Part shown: piece after piece, positions 34,894-42,513 of the stretch
How the letters are laid out: every line of letters begins with the position of its first letter
Numbering within the stretch: position 1 is the first letter of the stretch
Assembly: GCA_024232965.1 (NCBI GenBank)
Contig: JACKQF010000002.1
Coordinates: 682,001 to 746,000 of the forward strand
DNA length: 64,000 nucleotides
Source of the DNA: Verrucomicrobiaceae bacterium
GTDB taxonomy: Bacteria; Verrucomicrobiota; Verrucomicrobiia; Verrucomicrobiales; Verrucomicrobiaceae
Direction of reading: 5' to 3'
The notes under the pieces: generated by a model
Told to the model about the DNA's origin: nothing
The model's input: the letters and a program-made list of their open reading frames with translations, nothing else
Databases searched by the model: none
Position numbers and translations under genes: made by a program

Positions 34894-36123
34894 CTATTTT
34901 GGCACATGGTGCAGGCCCCAAAACTTCGCAGCGTCCTTCGGTTGGACCAGTTCGCGGTAGTGTTGGAAGATCAGGGCGGTATTTGTGTGGCCGAGTTCGA
35001 GCGCGAGTTCGTCGGAGTTTTTGAAGTGGGCGAGGTGGTAGCTGGCGAAAGAGTGGCGAAGGGCGTTCGATGGCCACGGGGTCAGTGACATGCCGGCCGC
35101 ACGTTCTTCGGCGGTCTCGGTGCCGGGTTGGCCAAATCCGGCCATTCTGCGAGCCTGCTCATGCAGGTGGCGCCCCCTTTCGCCAGTCGGCCAGATTTGC
35201 CCGGAAGACTGGGCGAGTGGTTTTAACCAGGAGAGGAGAACGGGGCGGATGGGGATGAGGCGACGGCGGGCGCTTTTGGCCTTGCTGCCCTTGATCTCGA
35301 TCATGCCGCTTTCGAGATTGATCTCGGTCCAGGCCAGTCGGTGGAGTTCCGCATCACGCACGCCGGCGAAAAGGCCGATGGCAATGGCAGGGAGGATTTC
35401 AGGCAGGCTGCGGGCGGCTTCCAAAAGGCTGCGGGCCTGTGAAACGGTCAGGATTCCGACTTCACCTTCGGGTTCGTTGATCGGATCGACGGCCTCCACG
35501 ACGTTTCGCTCGCAAGCGCCAATCTTTACGCCCAGAGCGAAGAGGACGCTGACTATCCGACGATAGTTGTTCATGGTCACCGGCGATCCTTCGAGATTGT
35601 GCAGCCACGCGGATACTTCCTCGGGGTGGATTTCCGCAGCGATTCGGTCGCCAAAGGTTGCGGTGAACTTGGCGAGTCGCACCCGGAGGTCCGCCAGATA
35701 GCGCTGCGACTTGCGCTCCTTGGTTTTGAGAGTGAGGAGCTTCTGAACCAGTTCGCGTATGGTGACTGAAACTTTGCAGCGTTTCAGGTGGGCGACGTAG
35801 AACGCCACCGCTTCGGCCGGGGTTTTTCCGAAGGGCTCAAGCGCTTCACGCCACTCCATCAATCCGCGCTTGTCAGCATCCGAAATTGATGTCGCGGCTA
35901 TAGCGCCCGTGTTGCCAGCGTCGATGCTCCACTGCTGGGCGAGGCCTTCGGCCTCTTCCTTGGATTTTAAATAGCGCTCGCGGAGACGTTTGCCGTCCTG
36001 TCGCATCACGACCGAGTACTGGTAGGGAGGACGTTTGCAGTGCTGAATGGTGACCGTCAGACCGGCGAGTCTTTCGCGCTTCACAGGTTGCCTAACACGG
36101 GTGGTATTGCGTCGTCTTGGCAT
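34894..36123 (-). CDS. Tyrosine recombinase/integrase of the island
   Basis: A 409-residue site-specific recombinase. The N-terminal 100 residues are an arm-binding-like domain, and a SAM-like core-binding domain follows (KTKERKSQRYLADLRVRLAK). The catalytic domain has R256 (FAGVRDAELHRLAW), a Lys in KGSKAKSARR, the ALRHSFASY box in which the usual first His of HxLRH is replaced by Asn, LGHTN, and the nucleophile Y389 in HYREL. It starts about 95 bases from a tRNA-Arg 3' fragment, the standard arrangement for islands that use a tRNA end as attachment site. It presumably catalyses integration and excision of the DNA to its left. Confidence 0.9.
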   Translation of the reverse strand: MPRRRNTTRVRQPVKRERLAGLTVTIQHCKRPPYQYSVVMRQDGKRLRERYLKSKEEAEGLAQQWSIDAGNTGAIAATSISDADKRGLMEWREALEPFGKTPAEAVAFYVAHLKRCKVSVTIRELVQKLLTLKTKERKSQRYLADLRVRLAKFTATFGDRIAAEIHPEEVSAWLHNLEGSPVTMNNYRRIVSVLFALGVKIGACERNVVEAVDPINEPEGEVGILTVSQARSLLEAARSLPEILPAIAIGLFAGVRDAELHRLAWTEINLESGMIEIKGSKAKSARRRLIPIRPVLLSWLKPLAQSSGQIWPTGERGRHLHEQARRMAGFGQPGTETAEERAAGMSLTPWPSNALRHSFASYHLAHFKNSDELALELGHTNTALIFQHYRELVQPKDAAKFWGLHHVPK

Positions 36124-36217
36124 GGGAAAGCACTACCACGAATGGACGCGAAACCAAGCGAAATAAGCGGATTTTAAGCGGACATGCTCCGCAATCCCTT
36201 ATTTTACCTTGTTTTCA

Positions 36218-36264
36218 GCGGATTTCTAATCCGCTGGTCGTTGGTTCGATCCCAACCGGGCGCG
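36218..36264 (+). repeat. 3' half of tRNA-Arg(TCT): attachment-site remnant
   Basis: The sequence contains a 5-bp anticodon stem (GCGGA/TCCGC) with a 7-base loop TTTCTAA giving anticodon TCT. It then has the T-arm GTTGG-TTCGATC-CCAAC and the acceptor 3' strand CGGGCGC followed by G. No 5' half (D-arm, acceptor 5' strand GCGCCCG) precedes it, so it is not a working tRNA gene. It sits just outside the integrase gene and marks the right boundary of the island. The intact gene should be at the left boundary, outside this window. Confidence 0.8.
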
Positions 36265-36303
36265 CTTTTTGGATCGAAGACGATCCTGCGGACGCTGCCC
36301 GGT

Positions 36304-36714
36304 TTAGCCGTTCCAGATAAAGGTGACTGGCTTGTCGATGTCGGGGTGCACGCTGTGGTGGACGGGACAGGCGAGGGCAGTGGCTTCGAGGAGGCGGCGG
36401 TCGGGGTGATCTTCGGGCAGCGGGAGCGTGATCACGAGCGGAAGGCGCTCGATGCGGCGCGGGGAGTCTTGGCTCATGTGCTTTTCTACCGTCACGGTCA
36501 TGCCGGTGACGTCGAGCCCCTTTTGCTGGGCTTTGATCCCGATGACGGTGGCCATGCAGGTGGCCAAGGCGGTGGCTACCAGATCGGTGGGGGAGAAGGA
36601 CTCGCCCCGCCCGTGGTTATCCACGGGGGCATCGGTGACCAGCGCCTGATCGGACGGCCCATGGATGGCAGCGCAGCGCAGCTCCCCTTCATAGCGGACG
36701 GAGATGGGGACCAT
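36304..36714 (-). CDS. OsmC-family peroxide-reducing protein
   Basis: A 136-residue OsmC/Ohr-family protein. The two family cysteines are present in ALATCMAT and in LACPVHHS, with the SPTDLVATAL helix before the first. The family reduces organic hydroperoxides through these thiols. Length is standard. It ends 24 bases before, and is co-directional with, the cupredoxin gene upstream, so they may share a transcript. It is the first clearly chromosomal gene after the island scar. Confidence 0.9.
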   Translation of the reverse strand: MVPISVRYEGELRCAAIHGPSDQALVTDAPVDNHGRGESFSPTDLVATALATCMATVIGIKAQQKGLDVTGMTVTVEKHMSQDSPRRIERLPLVITLPLPEDHPDRRLLEATALACPVHHSVHPDIDKPVTFIWNG

Positions 36715-36738
36715 GGGCGGATTCTATTTGGGAAAGGG

Positions 36739-37329
36739 TTACTGGGCGTGGATCACGCCGTTCATCATCATGCCGTGACCTGGAAACGTACAAATCATCA
36801 CGTAATCGCCTGGGGTAGGGAGAACGAACTCGATGGTTTCTTTCTCGCCGGGCTGAAGGGTCTTGGTGTGGGCGATGACGTCAGGAGACTTTGGGATGAA
36901 GCCGTTGCCTGCGGACTCTGGAGACAGGCCAGCCGCGATCATGGCGTCTTTGGTTCCTGGATTGCTGATGACGACGTTGTGCGGCTGGGGAGCTGCGGCA
37001 CCGCTGTTGTCGAAGGTCATCTTGATCTTGGTGCCTGCTTTGACGGTGTATTCCTTGGTGGCGTAGAGCATCGGGTTCACCGTGTCAGGCTTCTGGGTGA
37101 TCTCGATCACTTCGTTCGACGCTGCGGCAGGTGCGGATGTCGCGGCACCGATAACAGCAGGCGCAGCGGCCACTGGCTTTGCTTCTGGCAGTGGGTTGCC
37201 GCCTCTGATAATGCCGCCCAGCATCCCGAAAGACCAGTAGCCGGCAAAAAGGGCTAGGGCGCCACCGATGACGATATTAGCGGTGGACCAGAAGGAACCA
37301 GAACTTTCAGAGTGGGAAGAATCAGACAT
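36739..37329 (-). CDS. Membrane-anchored cupredoxin (plastocyanin/azurin type)
   Basis: A 196-residue protein from the ATG at 37329 (MSDSSHSESSGSFWSTANIV); upstream in-frame sequence overlaps the divergent gene and is rejected. One membrane helix (about 16-40) is followed by an Ala/Pro linker and a copper-binding domain. The ligands are visible: His in PQPHNVVI and Cys-His-Met in CTFPGHGMMM. It should sit in the periplasm and carry electrons, as type I copper proteins do. The 173-base gap to the divergent lactonase (37330-37502) holds no clear motif. Confidence 0.85.
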   Translation of the reverse strand: MSDSSHSESSGSFWSTANIVIGGALALFAGYWSFGMLGGIIRGGNPLPEAKPVAAAPAVIGAATSAPAAASNEVIEITQKPDTVNPMLYATKEYTVKAGTKIKMTFDNSGAAAPQPHNVVISNPGTKDAMIAAGLSPESAGNGFIPKSPDVIAHTKTLQPGEKETIEFVLPTPGDYVMICTFPGHGMMMNGVIHAQ

Positions 37330-37502
37330 GGGGGGTGCGATGTTTTGGGGGGGGCTTGATTGAAGCTGCGAAAAAAGCACACTTCCCCATGAACGCAACC
37401 CGGGAACAATCGGTGTGGTCTTTGGGCAGAAGTGGCGAGGTCGGGGGCCGGCCTCCAAAAACGCATTGCACAGCGCCCTGTGCCGCTTCAGACTCCGCCA
37501 CC

Positions 37503-38648
37503 ATGTCACCCAAGCACTTCGCCTTCGTGTTCGCCTCTTTGACCGCCAGTGCGCTGGCGGGGGATCAGTATCTCGTGTATTTCGGCACTTACACCAATGC
37601 CAAATCCGGTAGCAAGAGCATCTACTTCTCTCGTTTTGACGCCAGCACGCGGATCGCTCACGACTCCAGAGGTGGCCGCCGAGACGGGCAGCCCGAGCTT
37701 CCTGGCGATCCATCCTTCCAAGAAGTATCTTTTCTGCGTGGGTGAAATGTCTGAGCCCGGTGCCAAGGGCAGCAGGGTGACGGCCTTCAGCATCGGCCTG
37801 CCTTCTGGCCAGCTCACCAAACTCAATCAGGTGTCCTCCGTGGGCAGGGTCCCTGCCACGTGAATGTGGACCACGCGGGCAAACTTGCCGCCATCGCGAA
37901 CTACGGCAGTGGATCCTGCGCCTCGTACGCCATTCAGGACGATGGGTCCCTGGCCGAGGCGGCTAGCTTTTTCCAGCATGAAGGAAGTGGGTCCAATCCC
38001 AAGCGCCAGGCTGGCCCGCATGCGCACAGTGTCAATTTCAGTCCGGACAACCGCTTAGCCTTTGTCTGCGACCTGGGGCTGGACAAGGTCCTGGTTTACA
38101 AGATCGACCCCGCCACGGGCAAGATGGAACCCAATAATCCTGCCTTTGCCAACCTGGCACCCGGCAGCGGGCCTCGCCATTTGGCCATCCATCCTTCCGG
38201 GAAGTTCATCTTCGTGAACAACGAGATGGCCATGACCGAGACCGTCTTCTCTTATGACGCGGAAAAAGGAGTGCTGACAGAAGTTCAGACCGTTTCCACC
38301 CTCCCGCCTGAAGATCAGGGGAAACCTGGGTACAGCACGGCGGAGTCCGTCACGCATCCGAATGGAAAGTTCGTCTATGTGTCCAATCGCACCCACGACA
38401 CCATCGCCGTTTTCCAGTGCGATCCTGAGACTGGGAAGCTGACACTGATCCAGAACGCCCACGCCGAAGGCCAGATCCCCCGCAACTTCTGCCTGGATCC
38501 GACTGGCAAGTGGATGATCGTGGCCCACCAGAATAGCAACACCGTGGCGCTCTTCCGGGTGGATCCTGAGACGGGGAAGCTGAGCTTCACCGGCAAGAAA
38601 CAGCCCGTTGGCGGCTGTGTTTGTGTGCGTTTCCTCCCCCTTGAATAG
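37503..38648 (+). pseudogene. Secreted lactonase (6-phosphogluconolactonase-like beta-propeller), two frameshifts
   Basis: A seven-bladed beta-propeller lactonase-family gene split over three frames. Frame 1 starts at 37503 with a signal peptide and DQYLVYFGTYTNAKSGSKSI. Near 37650-37665 the matching sequence moves to a second frame (SLTTPEVAAETGSPSFLAIH). Near 37835-37860 it moves to a third (GQGPCHVNVDHAGKLAAIAN), which runs intact to 38648 with repeated HPSGKFIFV-type blades. Joined, it has the normal family length of about 380 residues. Two frameshifts in 200 bases point to a pseudogene or to assembly errors; reads would decide. The family hydrolyses sugar lactones. Confidence 0.75.
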
Positions 38649-38694
38649 GCATTATCAGAGCCCTGAGCATCGCTCAAGGCCGAACCTGCCGAGC

Positions 38695-38712
38695 TTGTGA
38701 AATTTTTCACAA
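38695..38712. promoter_or_regulatory. Rex operator upstream of nuoD
   Basis: The 18-base perfect palindrome TTGTGAAATTTTTCACAA fits the Rex consensus TTGTGAA-N4-TTCACAA exactly. It lies 52-69 bases before the nuoD start, after the lactonase stop. Rex represses NADH-oxidising and fermentation genes when the NADH/NAD+ ratio is low. The site also fits the CRP pattern TGTGA-N6-TCACA, but the flanking bases and the target gene favour Rex. Confidence 0.75.
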
Positions 38713-38763
38713 ATTCGCCTTGCCCCCTTTTGTGCGGCGGCGAATAGTCCCCAGTCCTGTCTC

Positions 38764-40023
38764 ATGCCTACTGTCACGCGCGAATACGAAGCTCTGGATA
38801 ATGCCGCCAAAACTGCGCGGCACCTGGAGTCTGTCGAAGAAACCACCACCGATATCGTCGGAGAGAAGTTGGTGCTGAACATGGGCCCCTCCCACCCAGC
38901 CACGCACGGTGTGCTAAGGCTGATCCTGGAGTTGGATGGGGAGACGATCACCAAGGCAGACCCAGATGTGGGCTTCCTGCATCGCGGTGATGAGAAGATC
39001 GCGGAAAACATGCACTACAATCAGTTCGTGCCGTACACGGATCGGTTGGACTATCTGGCACCGCTCGCCAACAACGTCGCTTACGCTTGCGCAGTGGAAA
39101 AGCTCCTCGACTGGGAACTGCCCGCCCGTGGTAAAGCGATCCGCGTGCTCTGCTGCGAGCTCGCTCGCATCTCCTCCCACCTTCTCGGCGTCGGCGTTTT
39201 CGCCATGGACGTGGGTGCGATGACGGTTTTCCTCTACACCTTCACAGAGCGCGAAAAGATCTACAACCTTTGCGAGCAGCTCACAGGAGCTCGCTTTACC
39301 ACCAGCTACACCCGTGTGGGTGGGCAGACCCGTGATGTCACTCCAGATTTTCTCGGCAGACTGACTGCCTTTTTGGATCAGTTCGAACCCATCATTGCGG
39401 AGGTGGATGGACTGCTGTCCAAGAACGCCATCTTCATTGGTCGCACGCAAAACGTGGGCATCATCTCACGAGAAGACGCCATCTCCTTTGGTCTGACCGG
39501 GCCAAATCTACGTGCTTCTGGTGTGGAGTTTGATCTGCGGAAGGCTCACCCGTACCTCGATTACGAGAAGTACGAGTTTGATGTGCCTGTCGGTAAAGTC
39601 GGTGATTGTTATGACCGCTACCTTGTCCGCATGGAAGAGTTGCGCCAGAGCGTGCGCATCCTGCGTCAGGTGATTGCCCAGATGCCTGAGGGCCCGATCA
39701 ATGTTGCTGAGGCCAAGGGCCTGCTGCCGAAGAAAGAGAACGTGCTGATGAAAATGGAGGAGTTGATCCACCACTTCATCATCGCCACCCAGGGCATTGA
39801 TGCGCCTGCGGGCGAGATTTATTTCGGCGCAGAGAACCCAAAGGGCGAGCTCGGTTTTTACATTCACAGCAAGGGCGGCGGCGTGCCGCATCGGATGAAA
39901 ATCCGCAGCCCCAGCTTCGTCAATCTGTCCATCCTGTCCCAACTGCTCGTCGGCGCGATGGTCAGTGACGTCCCCGCCATCTTGGGCAGTCTCGACTTCG
40001 TCATGGGCGAGTGCGACCGCTGA
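38764..40023 (+). CDS. nuoD: NADH-quinone oxidoreductase subunit D
   Basis: A 419-residue 49-kDa subunit of complex I, in the peripheral arm at the quinone-binding site. It has the family hallmarks NMGPSHPATHGVLR, VGFLHRGDEKIAE, YTRVGGQTRDV, IGRTQNVGIIS and a C-terminal SILSQLLVGAMVSDVPAILG, then SLDFVMGECDR. It is full length. It precedes nuoE with a 34-base gap. nuoC and the other nuo genes are not adjacent, so this pair is a separate fragment of the complex I gene set. A Rex operator lies upstream, suggesting redox control. Confidence 0.97.
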   Translation: MPTVTREYEALDNAAKTARHLESVEETTTDIVGEKLVLNMGPSHPATHGVLRLILELDGETITKADPDVGFLHRGDEKIAENMHYNQFVPYTDRLDYLAPLANNVAYACAVEKLLDWELPARGKAIRVLCCELARISSHLLGVGVFAMDVGAMTVFLYTFTEREKIYNLCEQLTGARFTTSYTRVGGQTRDVTPDFLGRLTAFLDQFEPIIAEVDGLLSKNAIFIGRTQNVGIISREDAISFGLTGPNLRASGVEFDLRKAHPYLDYEKYEFDVPVGKVGDCYDRYLVRMEELRQSVRILRQVIAQMPEGPINVAEAKGLLPKKENVLMKMEELIHHFIIATQGIDAPAGEIYFGAENPKGELGFYIHSKGGGVPHRMKIRSPSFVNLSILSQLLVGAMVSDVPAILGSLDFVMGECDR

Positions 40024-40057
40024 CCCGTCCTTCACTTACGTTCTGAGCAAAGAAAGC

Positions 40058-40555
40058 ATGTTCACTGTCCCCCCAGACCTGGAAGCCAAAATGGACGAGG
40101 TAATCACGCATTACCCTGTCTCAAAGCGCAGCGCCGTCCTGCCGCTCCTGCACCTTGTGCAGCATCACTTCCGCTTCATCGGCGAGGAAGCCGTGAACTG
40201 GGTTGCCGCCAAGCTGGATCTCCCACCGATCCAAGTGCTGGAAGTCGTGACCTTTTACCCCGGCTTCCGCCAGACCGCCCCAGGGAAATACCATATCCGT
40301 GTCTGCCGCACGCTTTCCTGTGCGATGGCTGGCAGCTATGAGCTGATGGAGTCCCTCTGCAAATCGGCCAACATCGATCGCAGCCACGTCGATCACCACC
40401 ACCCCATCGCTATCAGTGCGGACGGGAAGTACAGCATCGAGTTTGCCGAATGCCTCGCGTCCTGCGGCTTCGGTCCGGTCTGCATGGTGGAAGACGACTT
40501 CTACGAAAAGGTGGAGCCCGCCAAGTCTGCGGATCTTCTGGCAAAGTATCAGTGA
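40058..40555 (+). CDS. nuoE: NADH-quinone oxidoreductase subunit E (2Fe-2S)
   Basis: A 165-residue 24-kDa subunit with a thioredoxin-like fold and one 2Fe-2S cluster. The four ligand cysteines are in VCRTLSCAM (two) and CLASCGFGPVC (two of the expected positions). It follows nuoD by 34 bases and starts at ATG 40058. The usual partner nuoF is not next to it; the following gene is a DUF1549/1553 protein. It probably shares the Rex-controlled transcript. Confidence 0.95.
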   Translation: MFTVPPDLEAKMDEVITHYPVSKRSAVLPLLHLVQHHFRFIGEEAVNWVAAKLDLPPIQVLEVVTFYPGFRQTAPGKYHIRVCRTLSCAMAGSYELMESLCKSANIDRSHVDHHHPIAISADGKYSIEFAECLASCGFGPVCMVEDDFYEKVEPAKSADLLAKYQ

Positions 40556-40652
40556 GCCGGATCGCTAGATCTGAGCGCTGGTCGCGCAGTACCTTCCCTG
40601 CCCATCGAATGCTTTCGCTTGGCCGCAAACATCGGGGCTCTGGACGCGTTGT

Positions 40653-42485
40653 TTGCTGGTGCATTTCTCTGCCTTGGCTCGAATCGTCGTCTTCTCGCTG
40701 ATTATCAGCGCAGGGATGCCGTCGTTTTTGTGTGGGGCAGATCCGGCCCCGGTGGATTGGAAGGTAGCGCGACAGCACTGGTCGTTTGTATCGCCGCAGG
40801 CACAGGTTTTGCCAACGGTGAAGGATAAGACTTGGCCCCAGCAGCGAGTAGATCACTTCATCTTAGCGCGACTGGAGGCCAAGGACCTGACCCCTTCGCG
40901 GCCGGCAGACCCTCGCACGCTGGTGCGGCGTCTGACGTTTGATCTGACCGGGCTGCCACCGACTCCGGAGCAGGTGCAGGCTTTTTTGAATGACACCGCG
41001 CCTGGGGCGTACGAGCGCCTAGTGGATGCGACGCTGGGCAGTCGTGCTTTTGGCGAGCGCATGGCGAGCCTATGGCTGAATCTTGCCCGCTATGCGGAGG
41101 ATCAGGCGCATCAGGTGGGCGGGAATACGGCGCTAAATTTTCCCAACGCCTGGAAGTATCGCGACTGGGTGATCGCGGCCTTCAACGCAGATCTGCCGTA
41201 TGATGCCTTCATCAAGAAGCAGTTGGCGGTGGACTTGAGTGAGCCGAAAAATCGGGCGGACCTTCCGGCGTTGGGCTTTCTGGGCCTGGGGCACAAGCTC
41301 TATGCGCGGTCACGACTGGACGTGCAGGCAGAGGAATGGGCGGAGAAGGTGGACACGGTCTCGCAGACCTTCCTGGGGTTGACGGTCGCCTGTGCCCGCT
41401 GCCACGATCACAAGTTTGACCCGATCACCGCCCGCGACTACTACGCGATGGCGGGTGTTTTTGCCTCAGTTCAGATGGTCAATATGCGGCCCGATGGCAA
41501 GGTGGAAAAGGACGGAGCCAAGGCCGAGGAGATGGACAAAGCGGTGCTGCATGTCGTGCGCGACGACAAGCCCCATGACCTGCCGGTGTATGATCGCGGC
41601 GATGTCGAATCCCCCGGAACCATGGTGCCGAGGGGCTGGCTGCAGGTGCTCAGCAAAGATCAGCCCATGACGTTTAAGCAAGGCAGCGGGCGCGCCGAAC
41701 TGGCGGACTTGATCGCTGACCGGGGCAATCCACTAACCGCTCGCGTCTTGGTGAATCGCATGTGGGACATGCTGTTTGGCAGCCCACTCGCGCGCACCAC
41801 CAGCAACTTTGGTGCTATGGGGGACAAGCCGACGCATCCGGAACTGCTGGACGATCTGGCAGTGCGTTTCATGGAGGACGGTTGGTCGGTGAAACGTCTG
41901 GTTCGCGAACTGGTTCTGTCTGCGACCTATCGGCAGAGCAGTAGCGGCAGCGCGGCCAACGCCCAACTGGATGAGGCCAACGAAAATTTCTGGCGGATGA
42001 ACCGCCGACGGCTGGGCATCGAGCCTTTCCGTGATGCGGTGCTTTCCGTCGCAGGTCGTTTGGTGGTCGAAGATGGTCGCTCAGAGAAGCTTGATGATCC
42101 GGCAGCGCACAAACGCACGGTCTATTCCCAGATCAGTCGCAGGGAACTGAACAAGACGCTGATGCTCTTTGACTACCCCGATGCCAACGTCCACGCCGCG
42201 CGCCGCAGCACCAGTACGACGCCGACGCAGAAGCTCTTTGTGATGAATAGTCCCTTCATCATCGACCAAGCCAAGTCGCTGGCCAATCGCCTGCAGCGCA
42301 GCGCTGACGGGGATGCTGAACGTATTCGGAACGCCTACGAGCTGCTGTTTGCAAGGCAGCCCGAGGCAGAAGAAGCCGCGCTGGCACTGGACTTTTTGAA
42401 ACAACCTGCGGTGCAGGGGCTCAGCCCCTGGGAACAGCTCGCGCAAGCGCTGCTGGCGACCAACGAGATGATGTGGCTGGATTGA
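40653..42485 (+). CDS. Secreted DUF1549/DUF1553 protein (PSCyt2-PSD1)
   Basis: A 610-residue exported protein of a family found mainly in Planctomycetes and Verrucomicrobia. It has a signal peptide (ARIVVFSLIISAGMPSFLCG) from a TTG at 40653 or GTG at 40659. The DUF1549 domain starts at the QQRVDHFILARLEAK region and includes RRLTFDLTGLPPTPEQV and the haem-like CARCHDHKFDPI. The DUF1553 domain includes NPLTARVLVNRMWDMLFG and ATYRQSS, and it ends at LLATNEMMWLD. The usual N-terminal cytochrome domain and the partner DUF1501 gene are absent. Function is not established; family members are linked to polysaccharide-degradation clusters. Confidence 0.88.
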   Translation: MLVHFSALARIVVFSLIISAGMPSFLCGADPAPVDWKVARQHWSFVSPQAQVLPTVKDKTWPQQRVDHFILARLEAKDLTPSRPADPRTLVRRLTFDLTGLPPTPEQVQAFLNDTAPGAYERLVDATLGSRAFGERMASLWLNLARYAEDQAHQVGGNTALNFPNAWKYRDWVIAAFNADLPYDAFIKKQLAVDLSEPKNRADLPALGFLGLGHKLYARSRLDVQAEEWAEKVDTVSQTFLGLTVACARCHDHKFDPITARDYYAMAGVFASVQMVNMRPDGKVEKDGAKAEEMDKAVLHVVRDDKPHDLPVYDRGDVESPGTMVPRGWLQVLSKDQPMTFKQGSGRAELADLIADRGNPLTARVLVNRMWDMLFGSPLARTTSNFGAMGDKPTHPELLDDLAVRFMEDGWSVKRLVRELVLSATYRQSSSGSAANAQLDEANENFWRMNRRRLGIEPFRDAVLSVAGRLVVEDGRSEKLDDPAAHKRTVYSQISRRELNKTLMLFDYPDANVHAARRSTSTTPTQKLFVMNSPFIIDQAKSLANRLQRSADGDAERIRNAYELLFARQPEAEEAALALDFLKQPAVQGLSPWEQLAQALLATNEMMWLD

Positions 42486-42513
42486 GCCTTGGCTGAAGCA
42501 GAGGGGTCAGCGC

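Noticed and set aside
36218..36264. Complete tRNA gene
   Set aside because: No D-arm or 5' acceptor strand precedes it, so it is only a 3' half.
38695..38712. CRP-type site (TGTGA-N6-TCACA)
   Set aside because: The sequence fits, but the full 18-base match to Rex and the NADH dehydrogenase target make Rex the better reading.
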